A stretch of DNA of 64,000 nucleotides from JAXGXJ01 sp963816155. GTDB taxonomy: Bacteria > Actinomycetota > Thermoleophilia > RBG-16-64-13. The stretch's first letter is position 1. The number at the start of each line of letters is the position of its first letter. The stretch is from contig CAWFJE010000011.1 in assembly GCA_963816155.1 (NCBI GenBank), forward strand, positions 248,001-312,000, in the 5' to 3' direction. A program made the translations under genes and the position numbers. Below are positions 46,324-56,851 of this stretch, piece by piece. The notes under the pieces were generated by a model. The model was not told where the DNA came from, made no database searches, and worked only from the letters and a program-made list of their open reading frames with translations.

Positions 46324-46943
46324 ATGACCTGCGGTCCACGGTTAGATCGAGTGGCATCCCGCTGCCTCGATCTGGTAGGAGCGGCAATCGGTCTCGTGCT
46401 CTTGTCTCCCGCTGCTGCTCTCTTCGCCCTGCTCGTCAAGCTCACCAGTCCCGGCCCAGCCCTGTTTCGCTCGACGCGGATGGGCCGAAATGCCCGCCCT
46501 TCACCCTTTACAAGTTCCGCTCCATGAGCCGACGAGCGCCAGGGCGAGCGGCCCGGCCATCACGTCTGCCCAAGATCCGCGGGTGACTCCCCTCGGCAGA
46601 GTCCTGCGACGGTTCAAGCTCGATGAGTTGCCGCAGTTGCTCAATGTGCTGCTGGGGCGACATGAGCCTGGTGGGACCAAGACCCGAGGCCCCGGAATAC
46701 GTGGCGCCGATACTCCCGGGCACAGCTGAAGGTGCTCGATGCCAAGCCGGGCATGACCAGCCCAGCCTCTCTTCTCTACCGAAACGAGGAGGCCCAGCTA
46801 TCGGGTGACGACTGGCAGGACTGTATATCTCAGCGAGGTCATGCCGGCCAAGTTGGCTATCGACACGGACTACCTCACGAGAGCGCAACGTGATCTCGGA
46901 CCTGCGGGTGATCCTCGACACCGTCGGGATGGTCGGGCCTTGA
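46324..46943 (+). pseudogene. undecaprenyl-phosphate sugar phosphotransferase (many frameshifts)
   Basis: Remains of a bacterial sugar transferase (WbaP/PglC type) that starts glycan synthesis on undecaprenyl phosphate. Pieces in different frames: CLDLVGAAIGLVLLSPAAALFALLVKLTSPGPALF (membrane hairpin), LYKFRSM, DPRVTPLGRVLRRFKLDELPQLLNVLLG, MSLVGPRPEAPEYVA, KPGMTSPASLLYRNEE and TDYLTRA, to a TGA at 46941-46943. At least five indels in about 620 bases. The order and completeness of motifs suggest a real intact gene with sequencing errors. Confidence 0.65.
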
Positions 46944-46944
46944 C

Positions 46945-48029
46945 GCGAGACTCACCCTGCCAGGTCTGCTCGTCCAGCGCAGCGAAGCAGAGCCGCCGAT
47001 TCTGATTGTCGGGCGCCTTCCTCTCCGCTTCGACGGGTGTCAGGTTCGTCTGTGAAGACCTGGCCGCCGGTCTGCGAGTCGCGAGGCTGGCCGGTCATCA
47101 CGACGTCCACTTCAAAATGGCGCCCTTCGGCTCGCCGATATGCTCTCCACCGTGTGGTCGAAGCGGAGTCGCTATCAGGTGGCCCAACTGGACGTCTACA
47201 GCGGCCCTGCGTTTCTCTGGGCCGAGGCCGTGGCCGCGAGTCTCACCGTGCTTCGGTGCCCTTACGTGCTGACCTTGCACGATGGGGGACTGCCGGCTTT
47301 TGCCGAACGTTAGCCCAGCGAGTGGACCGCCTGCTGCGGTCGGCCGCGGCAGTGACCTCACCGTCGCCCTATCTCCAGAGAGCAGTTCCGCGCCGTTCGC
47401 GGCGGACATACAGGTCATCCCGAACGGATTGCATCTTGAACGCTATTCAACCCGCACAATCACCCGAGCTCGCCCTAGACTGGTCTGGATAAGGGCGTTT
47501 GAGGATTACTACAACCCCCTCCTCGCTCTCGAGGTGGTGCAGAGACTGCTCGAGTGATCCACCCGACGTCGAGCTTCTGATGGTTGGACCGGATCGGGGC
47601 GGCGTGACGGCCCAGCCGGTCTCCGACGAAGCCGCGCCGTCTGGGCATCGAGGAACGGGTGAGGATTAGAGGGCGCCGTTCCCAAGGATCGTGTCCCGAT
47701 GTCCTTAGAAGGGGACATCTTCCTCAACACCACGAACGTCGACAACGCGCCGGTGACGGTCGTCGAAGCGATGGCCTGCGGTCTGTGCATAGTGAGCACC
47801 GACGCAGGCGGAGTGCCGGATCTTGTGGAAGACGAGCACGAAGCACTTCTCGTTCCTTGCGAGAGATGCAGACGCCATGACCGCAGCGGTCAAGCGGATT
47901 CTGCACGACCCGGACTCTGGCGGCCAGACTGTCCGGCAGGCGCGGACAAGGCAGAGACTTTCGCGCTGGGAGCGAGTGCTTGACTCCAGTGGGAAGACCT
48001 GCTGCTCCAGATTGCGCAAGGTGGACTGA
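46945..48029 (+). pseudogene. glycosyltransferase group 1 (many frameshifts)
   Basis: GT-B glycosyltransferase of about 350 residues, readable only by hopping frames: VRFVCEDLAAGLRV, YQVAQLDVYSGPAFLWAEAVAASL, DIQVIPNGLHLERYS, PRLVWIRAFEDYYNPLLALEVVQRLL, ELLMVGPDRGG and FLNTTNVDNAPVTVVEAMACG with STDAGGVPDLVEDEHEALLVP. The E-x7-E-like donor motif is present. The start is approximate (no clear initiation codon seen); the end TGA is just before the amidotransferase start. Probably an intact gene with base errors. Confidence 0.6.
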
Positions 48030-48031
48030 GC

Positions 48032-49883
48032 ATGTGCGGTATCGCCGGTGTCTACACGATCGACCCTCCTCTCCTGTACGAGCCTCATGTCGCCCGCATC
48101 GTTCGCGATCAGCACGCCCGAGGCCCGGATTTCACGCCGTCCTCACCATACGGGCATCGTGCGGAGCGTGGTGCTGGGACACAATCGTCTGTCCATCATA
48201 GACCTCTCTCCGGCCGGCAACCAACCAATGTGGGATCGGACCGGCAACTCTGCATCGTTTTCAACGGCGAGATCTACAACTACGTCGAGTTGCGGCAGGA
48301 ACTTCGAGCCCTGGGCCACCGATTCCTCAGCACCAGCGACACCGAGGTCATCCTCGAATCGTTCAAGCGCTGGGGTACTGATGCGATCGACAGATTCAAC
48401 GGCATGTTCGCATTCGCGCTTTATGACTCGCGCGACGCGAACCTCTACCTCGTTCGCGATCGCTTCGGGGTGAAGCCCCTCTACTATGTTCGGCGAGAGC
48501 GACTCCCTGATTTCGCCTCGACGGCGCGGACGATGGCCGGACAGCTGGGTCTGGCTCCCGACTTGGACTACCTGTCGTGCGGAGTCCGCTACGGTCTCTG
48601 GGAACATGACGAAGCAACCCCGTATGTGGGCATGAAGGCGCTCCGCCCCGGCCACTGGTCTGCGAATCGAGGCGACGGGCGCGGCAGAGCTTGTCGAATT
48701 CTATGCACCAGTACTACGACTTCTCTGAGCGCACGGCCGACCTGGCCGAGTCCCTGGTAGGAATCTCCCAGTCCGCAGTGCGGCGGCGCAGCTAGGCGAG
48801 GTGCTGGACGACGCAGTACGCATCCGGCTTCGCGCCGACGTCCCCGTGGCCATCTCTCTGAGCGGCGGCTTGGATTCCTCCACGGTCGCGGCTCTGGCAG
48901 CCAGACCACCACTCTGGTCATCTTCAGGGCTTCACGTTCGGAGATCCGCCTGCGAAGGGTTCTGAAGGCCCTCTGGTAGCCGAGTTCAGCCGAATGACAG
49001 GCATCGACGTCACCTACGTTTGGCCGGGCACTGAGACATCTGCCGGTCGTACGAGGAGACGCTCGCGGCCCAGGTCGGGCCGTATCATCAGCGGGAGCAT
49101 CATGGCGTCAGTACATGGTCTTTCAGGCAGCGAGGAGGCCGGCTTCAAGGTTCTTCTTGGTGGACAGGGCGGAGACGAGGCCTTCATGGGATATCACAAG
49201 TTCCAGGTGTTCCACCTCCGTCGTCTCCTGGCTCAGAAGGACTACGCTGGGGCTCACGGTTCATCGTCTCGCTGATGCCGACCGTGGTCGCCGAGCGGTC
49301 GTTGTGGGTCGATACATGGAACAACCGCCACCGCTATCTGCGGAGATCAGGATTGGGGACGGTTCTTCATCTGCCTCCGGCCGAGATGACGATAGGCTAC
49401 ACTCCCGTCTGAGCCTCTACGAAAGCGCCAGGTGGTCGACGTCGCCCTGGGGAGTCTGCCGACCCTTCTGCGCTATGAGGACAGCAACTCCATGGGCCAC
49501 AGCTTGGAGAGTCGCCTGCCGTTTCTCGACTACCGCGTCATGGAACTGGGCGTGGCGCTGCCCGACGCACTCAAGCTGCGAAGCGGGCGGGGCAAGTGGA
49601 TCGTGCGCGAAGCGATGGACGGCAGGCTCCCTGAGACCATTCGCAATCCCAGATACAAGAGAGGGTTCGACGTCCAGCAGGACGTCTGGATAGACGAGGG
49701 TCTGGGCGATCACATCCGGGGCCTTCTGAAGAATAGCCGGGATGTGGCAGCGGAATACTTGGCGCCAGCCGCGACGTCGACGAGGCGTTCTCAAATGATC
49801 GCCTCAACAGCGAGCCTACCGCGTTCGCGGAGGCGACGACGCTACTCTGGATGGCCAGAGCTCGGGAAGGCACGACCGCTTAG
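48032..49883 (+). pseudogene. asparagine synthase (glutamine-hydrolysing)-like amidotransferase (many frameshifts)
   Basis: AsnB-type enzyme of about 617 residues, the family length. N-terminal glutaminase begins MCGIAGVYTI (Cys2 nucleophile) with VLGHNRLSIIDLSPAGNQP, FNGEIYNYVELRQEL and DRFGVKPLYY. The synthetase half has LSGGLDSSTVAAL, KVLLGGQGGDEAFMGY, NSMGHSLESRLPFLDYRVMEL and RGKWIVREAM. Frames change repeatedly (48.15, 48.25, 48.7-48.95, 49.05-49.3, 49.42, 49.77 kb). In glycan clusters such proteins amidate sugar carboxylates, which fits the uronate-forming dehydrogenase upstream. Confidence 0.7.
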
Positions 49884-49916
49884 TCGAGTCCGCACTCCGG
49901 CTCGACCCCGCCACGG

Positions 49917-50895
49917 TCACGGAATTGTCGGCGGGGTAACCAGCGTGACATTCTCGAATTCCGGGCTCTCGGCGGGATCTCCGCCATTAAGCACCTCGCC
50001 GACATACGTGCCATTACGAAGACTGACTCCTTCAGGCGCGCTCACCCCTACCAAGCTCGATCCGCCCGAGGCTCGGAAGCCATCTACGCTGATAGGACCG
50101 CCAGACATCTCGAACACCGGATGATCGTTCATGGTCGCCGACGCGTCGACGTCAGTGAGGGTCACGTTGGTGAAGTTGACCATCACCACCGCCCACTGCC
50201 CCTCGACTCTGAGACCGTCGAAGACGATGGCGTCGGACGGAAGCTCACCTGGGCAGTACATGTGCAGTGTCCAGCCGCTCCCCCCCACTGCACGCAGATT
50301 CTCGAATAGGGTCGTCGGTTGTTCGTCCCGAGGTATAGGGTGTGAAAAGTCATGTCGCTCGCTAGTCTCTCCGTTACGGCCTCCAGATCGAGGTTCTCGA
50401 AGGTACCGCCCTGCAGATTGGAGATGTAGTTCTGCCCGCAGCCGCGAGCTACGAAATCGCGGACATTCAGGTCCTCGCCGCGCGTGTCGGCCTTCAGCCC
50501 GTATGTGCAACCTTGGGCCCTCACCCGTTCGACAGTGATTCCAACGTAGTTCGAGATCCAGATGCCAAAGACGTTGCCGCGAGGAGAGGGAGAGGAAAGG
50601 GTCAAGTCCGAGATGGTGGCGCCGATCACCCCGTCGCCCCCGATGAGGGCTGTCGGCTGACTTTGAGCGCTCATGGTGAGGATGGTCTTGTTCACGCCTT
50701 CACCACGAATGGTCACCCCGTCCTTGAGCACCAAGGGGGCGCGACGACGTACTCGCCCTCGGGGATGGTCACTCTGCCGCCCTCGGGGCACTCCGCCACC
50801 GCCTCCTCCACGTCGAAGGTGCAGTTCGTCGCAATCAGCGCGACCATCAGGAATGACAATCCAGTAGCGGCCAACAACGCGAATCGGCGCGGCAT
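49917..50895 (-). CDS. right-handed beta-helix surface protein (two frameshifts)
   Basis: About 325-residue exported protein. The N terminus MPRRFALLAATGLSFLMVALIATNC is a signal or lipoprotein-like segment. It is followed by CPEGGRVTIPEGEYVV, LVLKDGVTIRGEGVNKTILTM, beta-helix strands (VRAQGCTYGLKADTRG, FENLDLEAV) and the end SLRNGTYVGEVLNGG. C deletions near 50737 and 50320 break the frame. The C-terminal third resembles the SLH/beta-helix protein at 36.8-39.1 kb (RNGTY-G, D-ASA, VPWF/HPVFEMSG pattern), so they are paralogues. No SLH here. Confidence 0.7.
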
Positions 50896-51095
50896 TCCCA
50901 CCCCGTCAGAATAGCTGTACCCTGTGAACCGGCTCGCCGGCGACAAGAAGCGTGGTCAGTCTCTCGACTGCTGGATTGTACCCCGACGAAGCAGGCTAAT
51001 ACTCCACCGCTTTGCAGCCGACAAGAAATCAGAGGGTGACAGAAGCAGAAGCATCTCCTGCTAGACTGGAAACAACGATCCTTATGGGAGGCAGC

Positions 51096-52073
51096 GTGGC
51101 AGCCCTTAACCAGAGCATCCTTGTCACCGGCGGCGCCGGGTACATCGGCTCAGTCTTGACGAGAGACCTACTGTCGCGCGGCCACCACGTCGCGGTCATC
51201 GACACGCTGCGATTTGGCGGAGAGTCGCTACTCGACCTCTTGGGACATCCCGGCTTCTCGTTCTGGAAAACCGATGTGACCGACGCGAGAAGTCTCGAGC
51301 AGGTCTTTGCCGACGGCAAGTTCGACGCCACGGTGCATCTAGCCTCACTGGTGGGCGACCCGGCCTGCAAAGCCCAGCCGGAACTGGCTACTCGCACCAT
51401 CTGGGATGGGTCCCGGAACCTTCTGACACTCTGCGAGAAGTACGGGGTGCCCCGTATGATCTTCGCGTCGACCTGCAGCAACTACGGGAAGATGGAGACC
51501 GACTCGATGCTTACGGAGGAGGCTCCGTTGCGCCCCGTAAGTCTGTACGCGGAACTCAAGGTCAGATTCGAAGAGTATCTACTCGCCTCCCACACACCGG
51601 TGGATTTCGCCATCATGCGGTTTGCCACCGTGTACGGACTGTCATTGCGGCCCAGGTTCGATCTTACCATCAACGAGTTCGTCAGAGACGCACTGCTACG
51701 AGGCGAACTCAAGATCCATGGCCCCCAGTTCTGGCGCCCCTATTGCCACGTGCGCGATATCTCGGCCGCTGTTGCACTGGTTCTCGAGTCCGATGCGGCG
51801 GCGGTGTCGAGAAAGACCTTCAACGTCGGGTCCAATGACGAGAATTACCAGAAGCAGATGATTGCAGAAGAAGTGAAGCGACAGATCCCGGTGAGACTCG
51901 TCGACGTTGAAAAGGACGAAGATCCGAGAGACTACCGGGTCAACTTCGATCGGATCGCCGGCCTGGGATTCCGGCCTCAGCGACGCCTTGCTGACGGCGT
52001 GGCAGAGATAGCACGCGCCCTCCAAGATGGTCTCATCACCGATCCATATGCACCTCGCTACCACAATACCTGA
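51096..52073 (+). CDS. NAD-dependent epimerase/dehydratase (extended SDR)
   Basis: 325-residue nucleotide-sugar modifying SDR. ILVTGGAGYIGSVLTRDLL (NAD site), DATVHLASLVGDPACKA, FASTCSNYGK and YAELKVRFEEYL (Tyr-x3-Lys), then GPQFWRPYCHVRDIS and FNVGSNDEN. Best start is GTG 51096 after GGGAGG (51086-51091), rather than ATG 51084 or the TTG further up. Ten bases before the following aminotransferase; the pair probably makes an amino-deoxy sugar. Reaction not specified. Confidence 0.85.
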   Translation: MAALNQSILVTGGAGYIGSVLTRDLLSRGHHVAVIDTLRFGGESLLDLLGHPGFSFWKTDVTDARSLEQVFADGKFDATVHLASLVGDPACKAQPELATRTIWDGSRNLLTLCEKYGVPRMIFASTCSNYGKMETDSMLTEEAPLRPVSLYAELKVRFEEYLLASHTPVDFAIMRFATVYGLSLRPRFDLTINEFVRDALLRGELKIHGPQFWRPYCHVRDISAAVALVLESDAAAVSRKTFNVGSNDENYQKQMIAEEVKRQIPVRLVDVEKDEDPRDYRVNFDRIAGLGFRPQRRLADGVAEIARALQDGLITDPYAPRYHNT

Positions 52074-52082
52074 GGACTCCCG

Positions 52083-53237
52083 ATGATCCCCCTGAGTGAA
52101 CCATGCCTTTCTGGCAGAGAGTTGGAGTACGTCGCGGATTGTGTGAACTCGACCTGGGTCTCCTCAAATGGAGCGTACGTACCCCGATTCGAGAAGGCAG
52201 TCGCCGATTATGTAGGGGTTGGATTCGCGGTTGCCTGCAACTGCGGAACATCGGCACTCCACATCTCTCTCATGCTCTCGGGGGTCCGGCCGGAGGATGA
52301 GGTCATCGTCCCAACCGTCACTTTCATCGCGCCCGTCAACACGGTCCGATATGTGGGCGCCTTCCCAGTGTTCGTCGACTGCGACGAGTACTGCAACATG
52401 GACGTGGTCAGCGTGCGCGACTTCCTGCAGAAAGAGTGTTTGGTGCAGGACAGAGCGACAATCAACAAGAGCTCTGGCAGACGCGTGGCCGCCGTTATCC
52501 CGGTGCATGTCTTCGGCACTCCCGTCGATATGGACGCTATCTCCGAGTTGGCCGAGGAGTATGGTCTCGCCGTGATTGAGGATGCCAGTGAGGCGCTTGG
52601 ATCGAAGCATAAGGGCAGGAGATGTGGCGGCCTCGCTCCGATGGGCTGCTTGAGCTTCAATGGGAATAAGATCGTCACCAGCGGAGGAGGAGGCGCGATC
52701 CTTACCAACGACGAGAACATCGCCCGGCGAGCCCGGTACCTGACCACACAGGCAAAGGAGAACGGCATCGAGTACATTCACGGTACTATCGGCTACAACT
52801 ACCGCATGAACAACGTCCTTGCCGCTCTTGGCTTGGCCCAGTTCGAGACTCTCGACGAAAGACTCGCAGTCAAACGGCGCAACTTTGCCAGGTACGAGAA
52901 TCTGCTCGGCAAGGACCGACTGATTCAAGAGCCTGAGTGGAGCCAGTCAAACCGATGGTTCTACGGGTACCTGTGCGCGGATGCGGCGGAGAAGGAACGG
53001 GTCATCCGAGCCTGTCTCGCTGCCGAGATCCAGGTCCGACCATTGTGGTATCCGAACCACCTGCAGCAACCCTACCTTGGGATGCAGTCGCCGCAGATTG
53101 CGCGGGCAGGGGACATGTATGACCGGGTGGTCAATCTCCCTTGTTCCGTGTCACTGACGGAGGAGCAGATTGTACGGGTCGCGGATGTGGTTGGCGAGAC
53201 GCAGGCGGCCGGCGCGACGCCCCACGGCGAATCATGA
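52083..53237 (+). CDS. DegT/DnrJ/EryC1 aminotransferase, LegC/PseC-like
   Basis: 384-residue PLP aminotransferase. MIPLSEPCLSGRELEYVADC, NCGTSALHISLML, PVHVFGTPVDMDAI, VIEDASEALGS, PLP-lysine motif FNGNKIVTSGGGG (form typical of LegC-type UDP-4-keto-6-deoxy-HexNAc aminotransferases), NYRMNNVLAALGLAQ and RPLWYPNHLQQPY. Overlaps the Wzm start (ATGA). It may form the 4-amino group of a bacillosamine or nonulosonate precursor; the 4,6-dehydratase partner is not identified here. Confidence 0.88.
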   Translation: MIPLSEPCLSGRELEYVADCVNSTWVSSNGAYVPRFEKAVADYVGVGFAVACNCGTSALHISLMLSGVRPEDEVIVPTVTFIAPVNTVRYVGAFPVFVDCDEYCNMDVVSVRDFLQKECLVQDRATINKSSGRRVAAVIPVHVFGTPVDMDAISELAEEYGLAVIEDASEALGSKHKGRRCGGLAPMGCLSFNGNKIVTSGGGGAILTNDENIARRARYLTTQAKENGIEYIHGTIGYNYRMNNVLAALGLAQFETLDERLAVKRRNFARYENLLGKDRLIQEPEWSQSNRWFYGYLCADAAEKERVIRACLAAEIQVRPLWYPNHLQQPYLGMQSPQIARAGDMYDRVVNLPCSVSLTEEQIVRVADVVGETQAAGATPHGES

Positions 53238-54106
53238 GACGCTGGAAGACTTCGCCTTCTGCCGCATCGGTCGGCGACAGACTCACCATTTACGAGCCGA
53301 GGCGCGGCTGGGCTGCCCTCGATCTGCGGGAGTTTTGGTCCTATCGAGACCTACTGTACTTCTTGGCCTGGCGCGACGTTTTGGTTCGTTACAAACAGGC
53401 GGTACTGGGGGCTAGCTGGGCGATTCTCCAACCAGTCTTGACCATGGTCGTCTTTACGTTCGTCTTCAACAAGACCCTGAACGTTCAGAGCCCAGACCCC
53501 TCCATCCCCTACCCTGTCTTCAGTCTGAGCGGTCTTGTGATTTGGCAATTCTTCGCTGGCGGACTCTCCCGCTCAGGAGTGAGTCTCGTTGGCAATGCGA
53601 ATCTTCTGACCAAGGTTTACTTTCCGCGCCTAGTCATCCCGATATCATCCATCCTGGCGGCCCTGGTTGATTTTGCAATTTCGTTTGTCGTCCTGCTGGC
53701 GGTGATGGCGGCCTATGGCATCGTGCCGTCTTGGCAGATTATATTTACTCCCGTATTTGTGCTGTTGGCTATTGCTGCCGCTCTATCCGTTAGTCTGTGG
53801 CTCAGCCCTCTGAACGTGTTCTACAGAGATGTTCAGTATGCTATACCATTTTTTATACAATTATGGATGTTTGTGAGCCCTGTTATATATTCTGTAGCCG
53901 ATATTCCTGATGGTGTGATACGCATCGTTTTTGCCCTGAATCCTATGACCGGTGTCATAGGCGGGATGCGCTGGTCGCTCCTGGGATCCGGCCAACCCTT
54001 TCCCAGCCCGTACTTGTGGATTTCAACCGGTGTAATTGTCGTTCTGCTCTTGAGTGGCCTGTTCTACTTCAAGCGAATGGAGAGTAGGCTTGCGGATGTG
54101 GTGTAG
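53234..54106 (+). CDS. wzm: polysaccharide ABC exporter permease (Wzm-like, ABC-2)
   Basis: 290-residue membrane protein with six helices. Family opening FWSYRDLLYFLAWRDVLVRYKQAVLGASWAILQPVLTMVVF, then NLLTKVYFPRLVIPISSI and NVFYRDVQYAIPFFIQLWMFVSPVIYSV. Exports lipid-linked glycan across the membrane with the Wzt ATPase that follows two bases later. Base composition from 53,650 to 54,100 is clearly more AT-rich than the flanks (stretches such as ATATATTC), suggesting acquisition from elsewhere. Confidence 0.92.
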   Translation: MRRWKTSPSAASVGDRLTIYEPRRGWAALDLREFWSYRDLLYFLAWRDVLVRYKQAVLGASWAILQPVLTMVVFTFVFNKTLNVQSPDPSIPYPVFSLSGLVIWQFFAGGLSRSGVSLVGNANLLTKVYFPRLVIPISSILAALVDFAISFVVLLAVMAAYGIVPSWQIIFTPVFVLLAIAAALSVSLWLSPLNVFYRDVQYAIPFFIQLWMFVSPVIYSVADIPDGVIRIVFALNPMTGVIGGMRWSLLGSGQPFPSPYLWISTGVIVVLLLSGLFYFKRMESRLADVV

Positions 54107-54108
54107 TA

Positions 54109-55366
54109 ATGACTGACATCGCAGTACGTACATTGAATCTGGGCAAGATGTATCGAATCGGCGAAGAACGCCTGCCCTATCGGACTATCCGCGAGTCTTT
54201 TGTCAATCTGGCCAAACGTCCTCTGGAGCGCCTTCGGCACCCGGGTGCGGCCACATCAAAATCCGCGGACCTCTGGGCGTTGAGAAACGTCAACCTGGAG
54301 GTGGAGCGGGAGAAGTACTGGGGATCATCGGGCGCAATGGAGCCGGCAAGAGCACACTCCTAAAGATACTTAGCCATATCACCGACCCGACGGAAGGCCG
54401 GGTCGAAATCAGAGGCAGAGTGGGTAGTCTCCTTGAAGTAGGCACAGGATTCCATCCCGAACTCACAGGTCGAGAGAATATTCAGCTTAGCGGTGCCATT
54501 ATCGGAATGACCCGTGCGGAATTGAAAAGCAGGTTCGATGAAATAGTCGAGTTCAGTGAGCTAAGTCGTTTCCTTGACACACCGGTCAAGAGGTACTCGA
54601 GCGGGATGTATGTGCGCTTGGCTTTCGCAGTCGCAGCTCACCTCACCGCCGAAGTCCTCATCGTTGATGAGGTTCTTGCTGTGGGCGATCTTGAGTTCCA
54701 GAAGAAGTGCCTCGGCATGATGGAACAGGTCGCGAGCGGGGGAAGAACAGTTCTATTTGTCAGCCACAATATGGGTGCAATCCGTGCCCTCTGTACTCGG
54801 TGCGCTAGGCTTTCATCGGGAGAAGTCGTCCAGATCGGGGCGTGGAGGCTGCCATCGAGCAGTACGTAGCGTCGGGGGGCAGCTCCGGTGCGCTCTTTGG
54901 TCTCCCGGATTCTGAGGCCTCCGAGTCGGGCCCACTCCAAATACTATCCGCCGAGTTGCGCCAACTCAGTCAGGATGAGCTGTCGAAGACAGACGTACGG
55001 GTGGACCTTCGGTGTCGCATAGCAGAGACACTCCCTTTCAACCTGGAATGGCGGATTGCGACCGCCAGGGGCGACCCGATCGCCTTTGGTTCCCCGGAGC
55101 GGTTTCGGGGCGAACGTCTCCAAGTTCCGCCCGGAATACATGTTGTTACGCTGTCTGTGAAGAAGCTTCCGCTCGCCGCGGGCGATTACCGCGTTGAGAT
55201 AGCGGCAACGCAGGCGAAAAGCAGAGTGCTCGCCCGGGTTCATGTTCCTTTCGCTCTAGAGATATCCGATCCCAACCGCACAGGCTTCAATTTCCGTTTT
55301 CACCCTAACTGGGCGCCGACTTTTGCCGAAGATGAAGTAACCGTGTCAGCAGACGTGGGTGTGTGA
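54109..55366 (+). CDS. wzt: polysaccharide ABC exporter ATPase with C-terminal binding domain (Wzt-like, two frameshifts)
   Basis: About 419-residue ATPase. VEREVLGIIGRNGAGKSTLLK (Walker A, recovered by one base near 54313), VGSLLEVGTGFHPELTGRENI, signature KRYSSGMYVRLAFAVAAHL, Walker B VLIVDEVLAVGD and SHNMGAI. A second frame change at the GGGG run near 54839 joins VEAAIEQYVASGG to a C-terminal beta-rich domain (about 270-419; FNLEWRIATARG, PPGIHVVTL, FRFHPNWAPT). C-terminal domains of this kind in Wzt recognise the finished O-antigen terminus, so export may depend on chain-end chemistry. Confidence 0.85.
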
Positions 55367-55418
55367 TGTGGTCCAAAGCGATGCTATGTTTTGGGACAGA
55401 TCGGAGGGAAATGAAGTA

Positions 55419-56633
55419 ATGATCTACTTTCTTGCAGGATCTCTCACCGGTCATGGTGGCGGTAGCATAGCGGGAGCGGATATCCTGGAAAACATGTTGG
55501 CACCCGGCCGACAGATCTCCGTCGTGTGTCCTGACCAGTGCTGGCTACCGAAGGAGGTTGAAGGAGAGGCCGTTGCGCCGCCACGGTGGCTGGTTCCACC
55601 GCCGACAATCCGTCCCTTATATTTGAATCTGTCTCCAAGGGCCCTGGCCAGACGCACGATCGCGCGCGGGCGAGGCCTGATTCTGCGTCCACGCGTGGAG
55701 CGCGCACTCCGTCAACTGCCGCCCAAGTTGGTTATCCACAACGGATTCCCAGTCCCCTATTCGTTCAACAACGAATCGCTGGATCGGTTTCCTAATCGAC
55801 TAATCGTGGTTCATTCGGCCCCTGAACAAGTCGAGTTCTTTCGAATGAGTGGACCCCGCCTACCGTGGCCGCTTGGCTCACTTGAATGGGTCTCCGAAAG
55901 ACTGCGTCTGGTGGAGAATCTTGCCTTCGTTACCCCTCAGATACGGGACGCATGGTCCGACGTTGCTCGCTTGACCCACGCAAGGAGTTTCGTCATACCC
56001 AACACCACCAGAGAGAACGAAGCCTTGCGGATTCGCCAGTTGAGTCGCGGTCGACTGAGGCAAACACTCGGCCTTCCACAAGACGCCTTCATCGTGAGTT
56101 GCGTGGGCAAGGTGGATCCTGCAAAGGGTCAGGACATCCTCGTGGCGGCACTTCCCAGAATGGTCGAGGCCGCGGCGAACCTTCACGTTGTGTTTGTCGG
56201 AGGCGTGACTCGATTTGCCGAACGCCTGCCAAACGAGGTGGAGGCGTTAGGTCTCCACGACCAGGTCACTTTTGTCGGCGTTCGCGACGACCCATATTCC
56301 TTCATCCGTGCCTCAGACCTGCTCATTCACCCATCGCGTGCCGAGGGCCAAGGCTTGATCTTGCTGGAGGCCATGATTCTCAGGACACCGGTTCTGGCGA
56401 CCGACGTGGGCGGGATCCCCTTCGCGATCCAGCACGGTGAGACGGGCTGGCTCGTTCCACCCGAGAACCCCGGGGCACTTGCCGATGCATTCCAGAGACT
56501 GGCGAGCGATCCCTCGCTGAGGGAACGTCTGGTAATCGGTGGTGAGACTCGATACTGGGAGACCTTCTCCCGAAAGCGCCACCGCGAACGCATTCAGTCC
56601 ATGATCGAGACCTGCCTTGTACCCGTCGCCTGA
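55419..56633 (+). CDS. glycosyltransferase family 4, tandem copy 1
   Basis: 404-residue GT-B glycosyltransferase. N-terminal GSLTGHGGGSIAGADILENML, central FVIPNTTRENEALR, VSCVGKVDPAKGQDILVAAL, VFVGGVTRFAERLP, then RASDLLIHPSRAEGQGLILLEAMI (donor-site E-x7-E region) and LATDVGGIPFAI. The start at ATG 55419 is set by similarity to the next gene (both open M/VIYxLxxSL); an upstream GTG at 55359 is possible. Intact. Confidence 0.88.
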   Translation: MIYFLAGSLTGHGGGSIAGADILENMLAPGRQISVVCPDQCWLPKEVEGEAVAPPRWLVPPPTIRPLYLNLSPRALARRTIARGRGLILRPRVERALRQLPPKLVIHNGFPVPYSFNNESLDRFPNRLIVVHSAPEQVEFFRMSGPRLPWPLGSLEWVSERLRLVENLAFVTPQIRDAWSDVARLTHARSFVIPNTTRENEALRIRQLSRGRLRQTLGLPQDAFIVSCVGKVDPAKGQDILVAALPRMVEAAANLHVVFVGGVTRFAERLPNEVEALGLHDQVTFVGVRDDPYSFIRASDLLIHPSRAEGQGLILLEAMILRTPVLATDVGGIPFAIQHGETGWLVPPENPGALADAFQRLASDPSLRERLVIGGETRYWETFSRKRHRERIQSMIETCLVPVA

Positions 56634-56851
56634 GCAACGGGGCTGCACCAATGGGGATGGGAGAGTCTTTGCTCAAGTGTCCTCGGAGCCGTAGCGAAGG
56701 AGCAGACAAGCCAAGAGCGCCGCGGGTTGGCCGTGAAGCGCGGTCTGGAAGGGTCGGTTTGTAGTCTGATGGTTGATCCCCGGCTGACCACGCCGAAACG
56801 AACACCTCCCATGCACGCGCTGTTTCTTGACCCAGTTGGGCAGGTGGGCGC

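Noticed and set aside
45700..49890. Reading the broken glycan genes as true pseudogenes after cluster decay
   Set aside because: All motifs survive in order, there are no large deletions, and similar single-base breaks occur in essential argS, so base-calling or assembly error is the simpler reading.
50976..51002. Promoter TTGTAC - 15 bp - TAATAC before the epimerase gene
   Set aside because: Spacing is short and the -35 poor; too weak to list as a feature.
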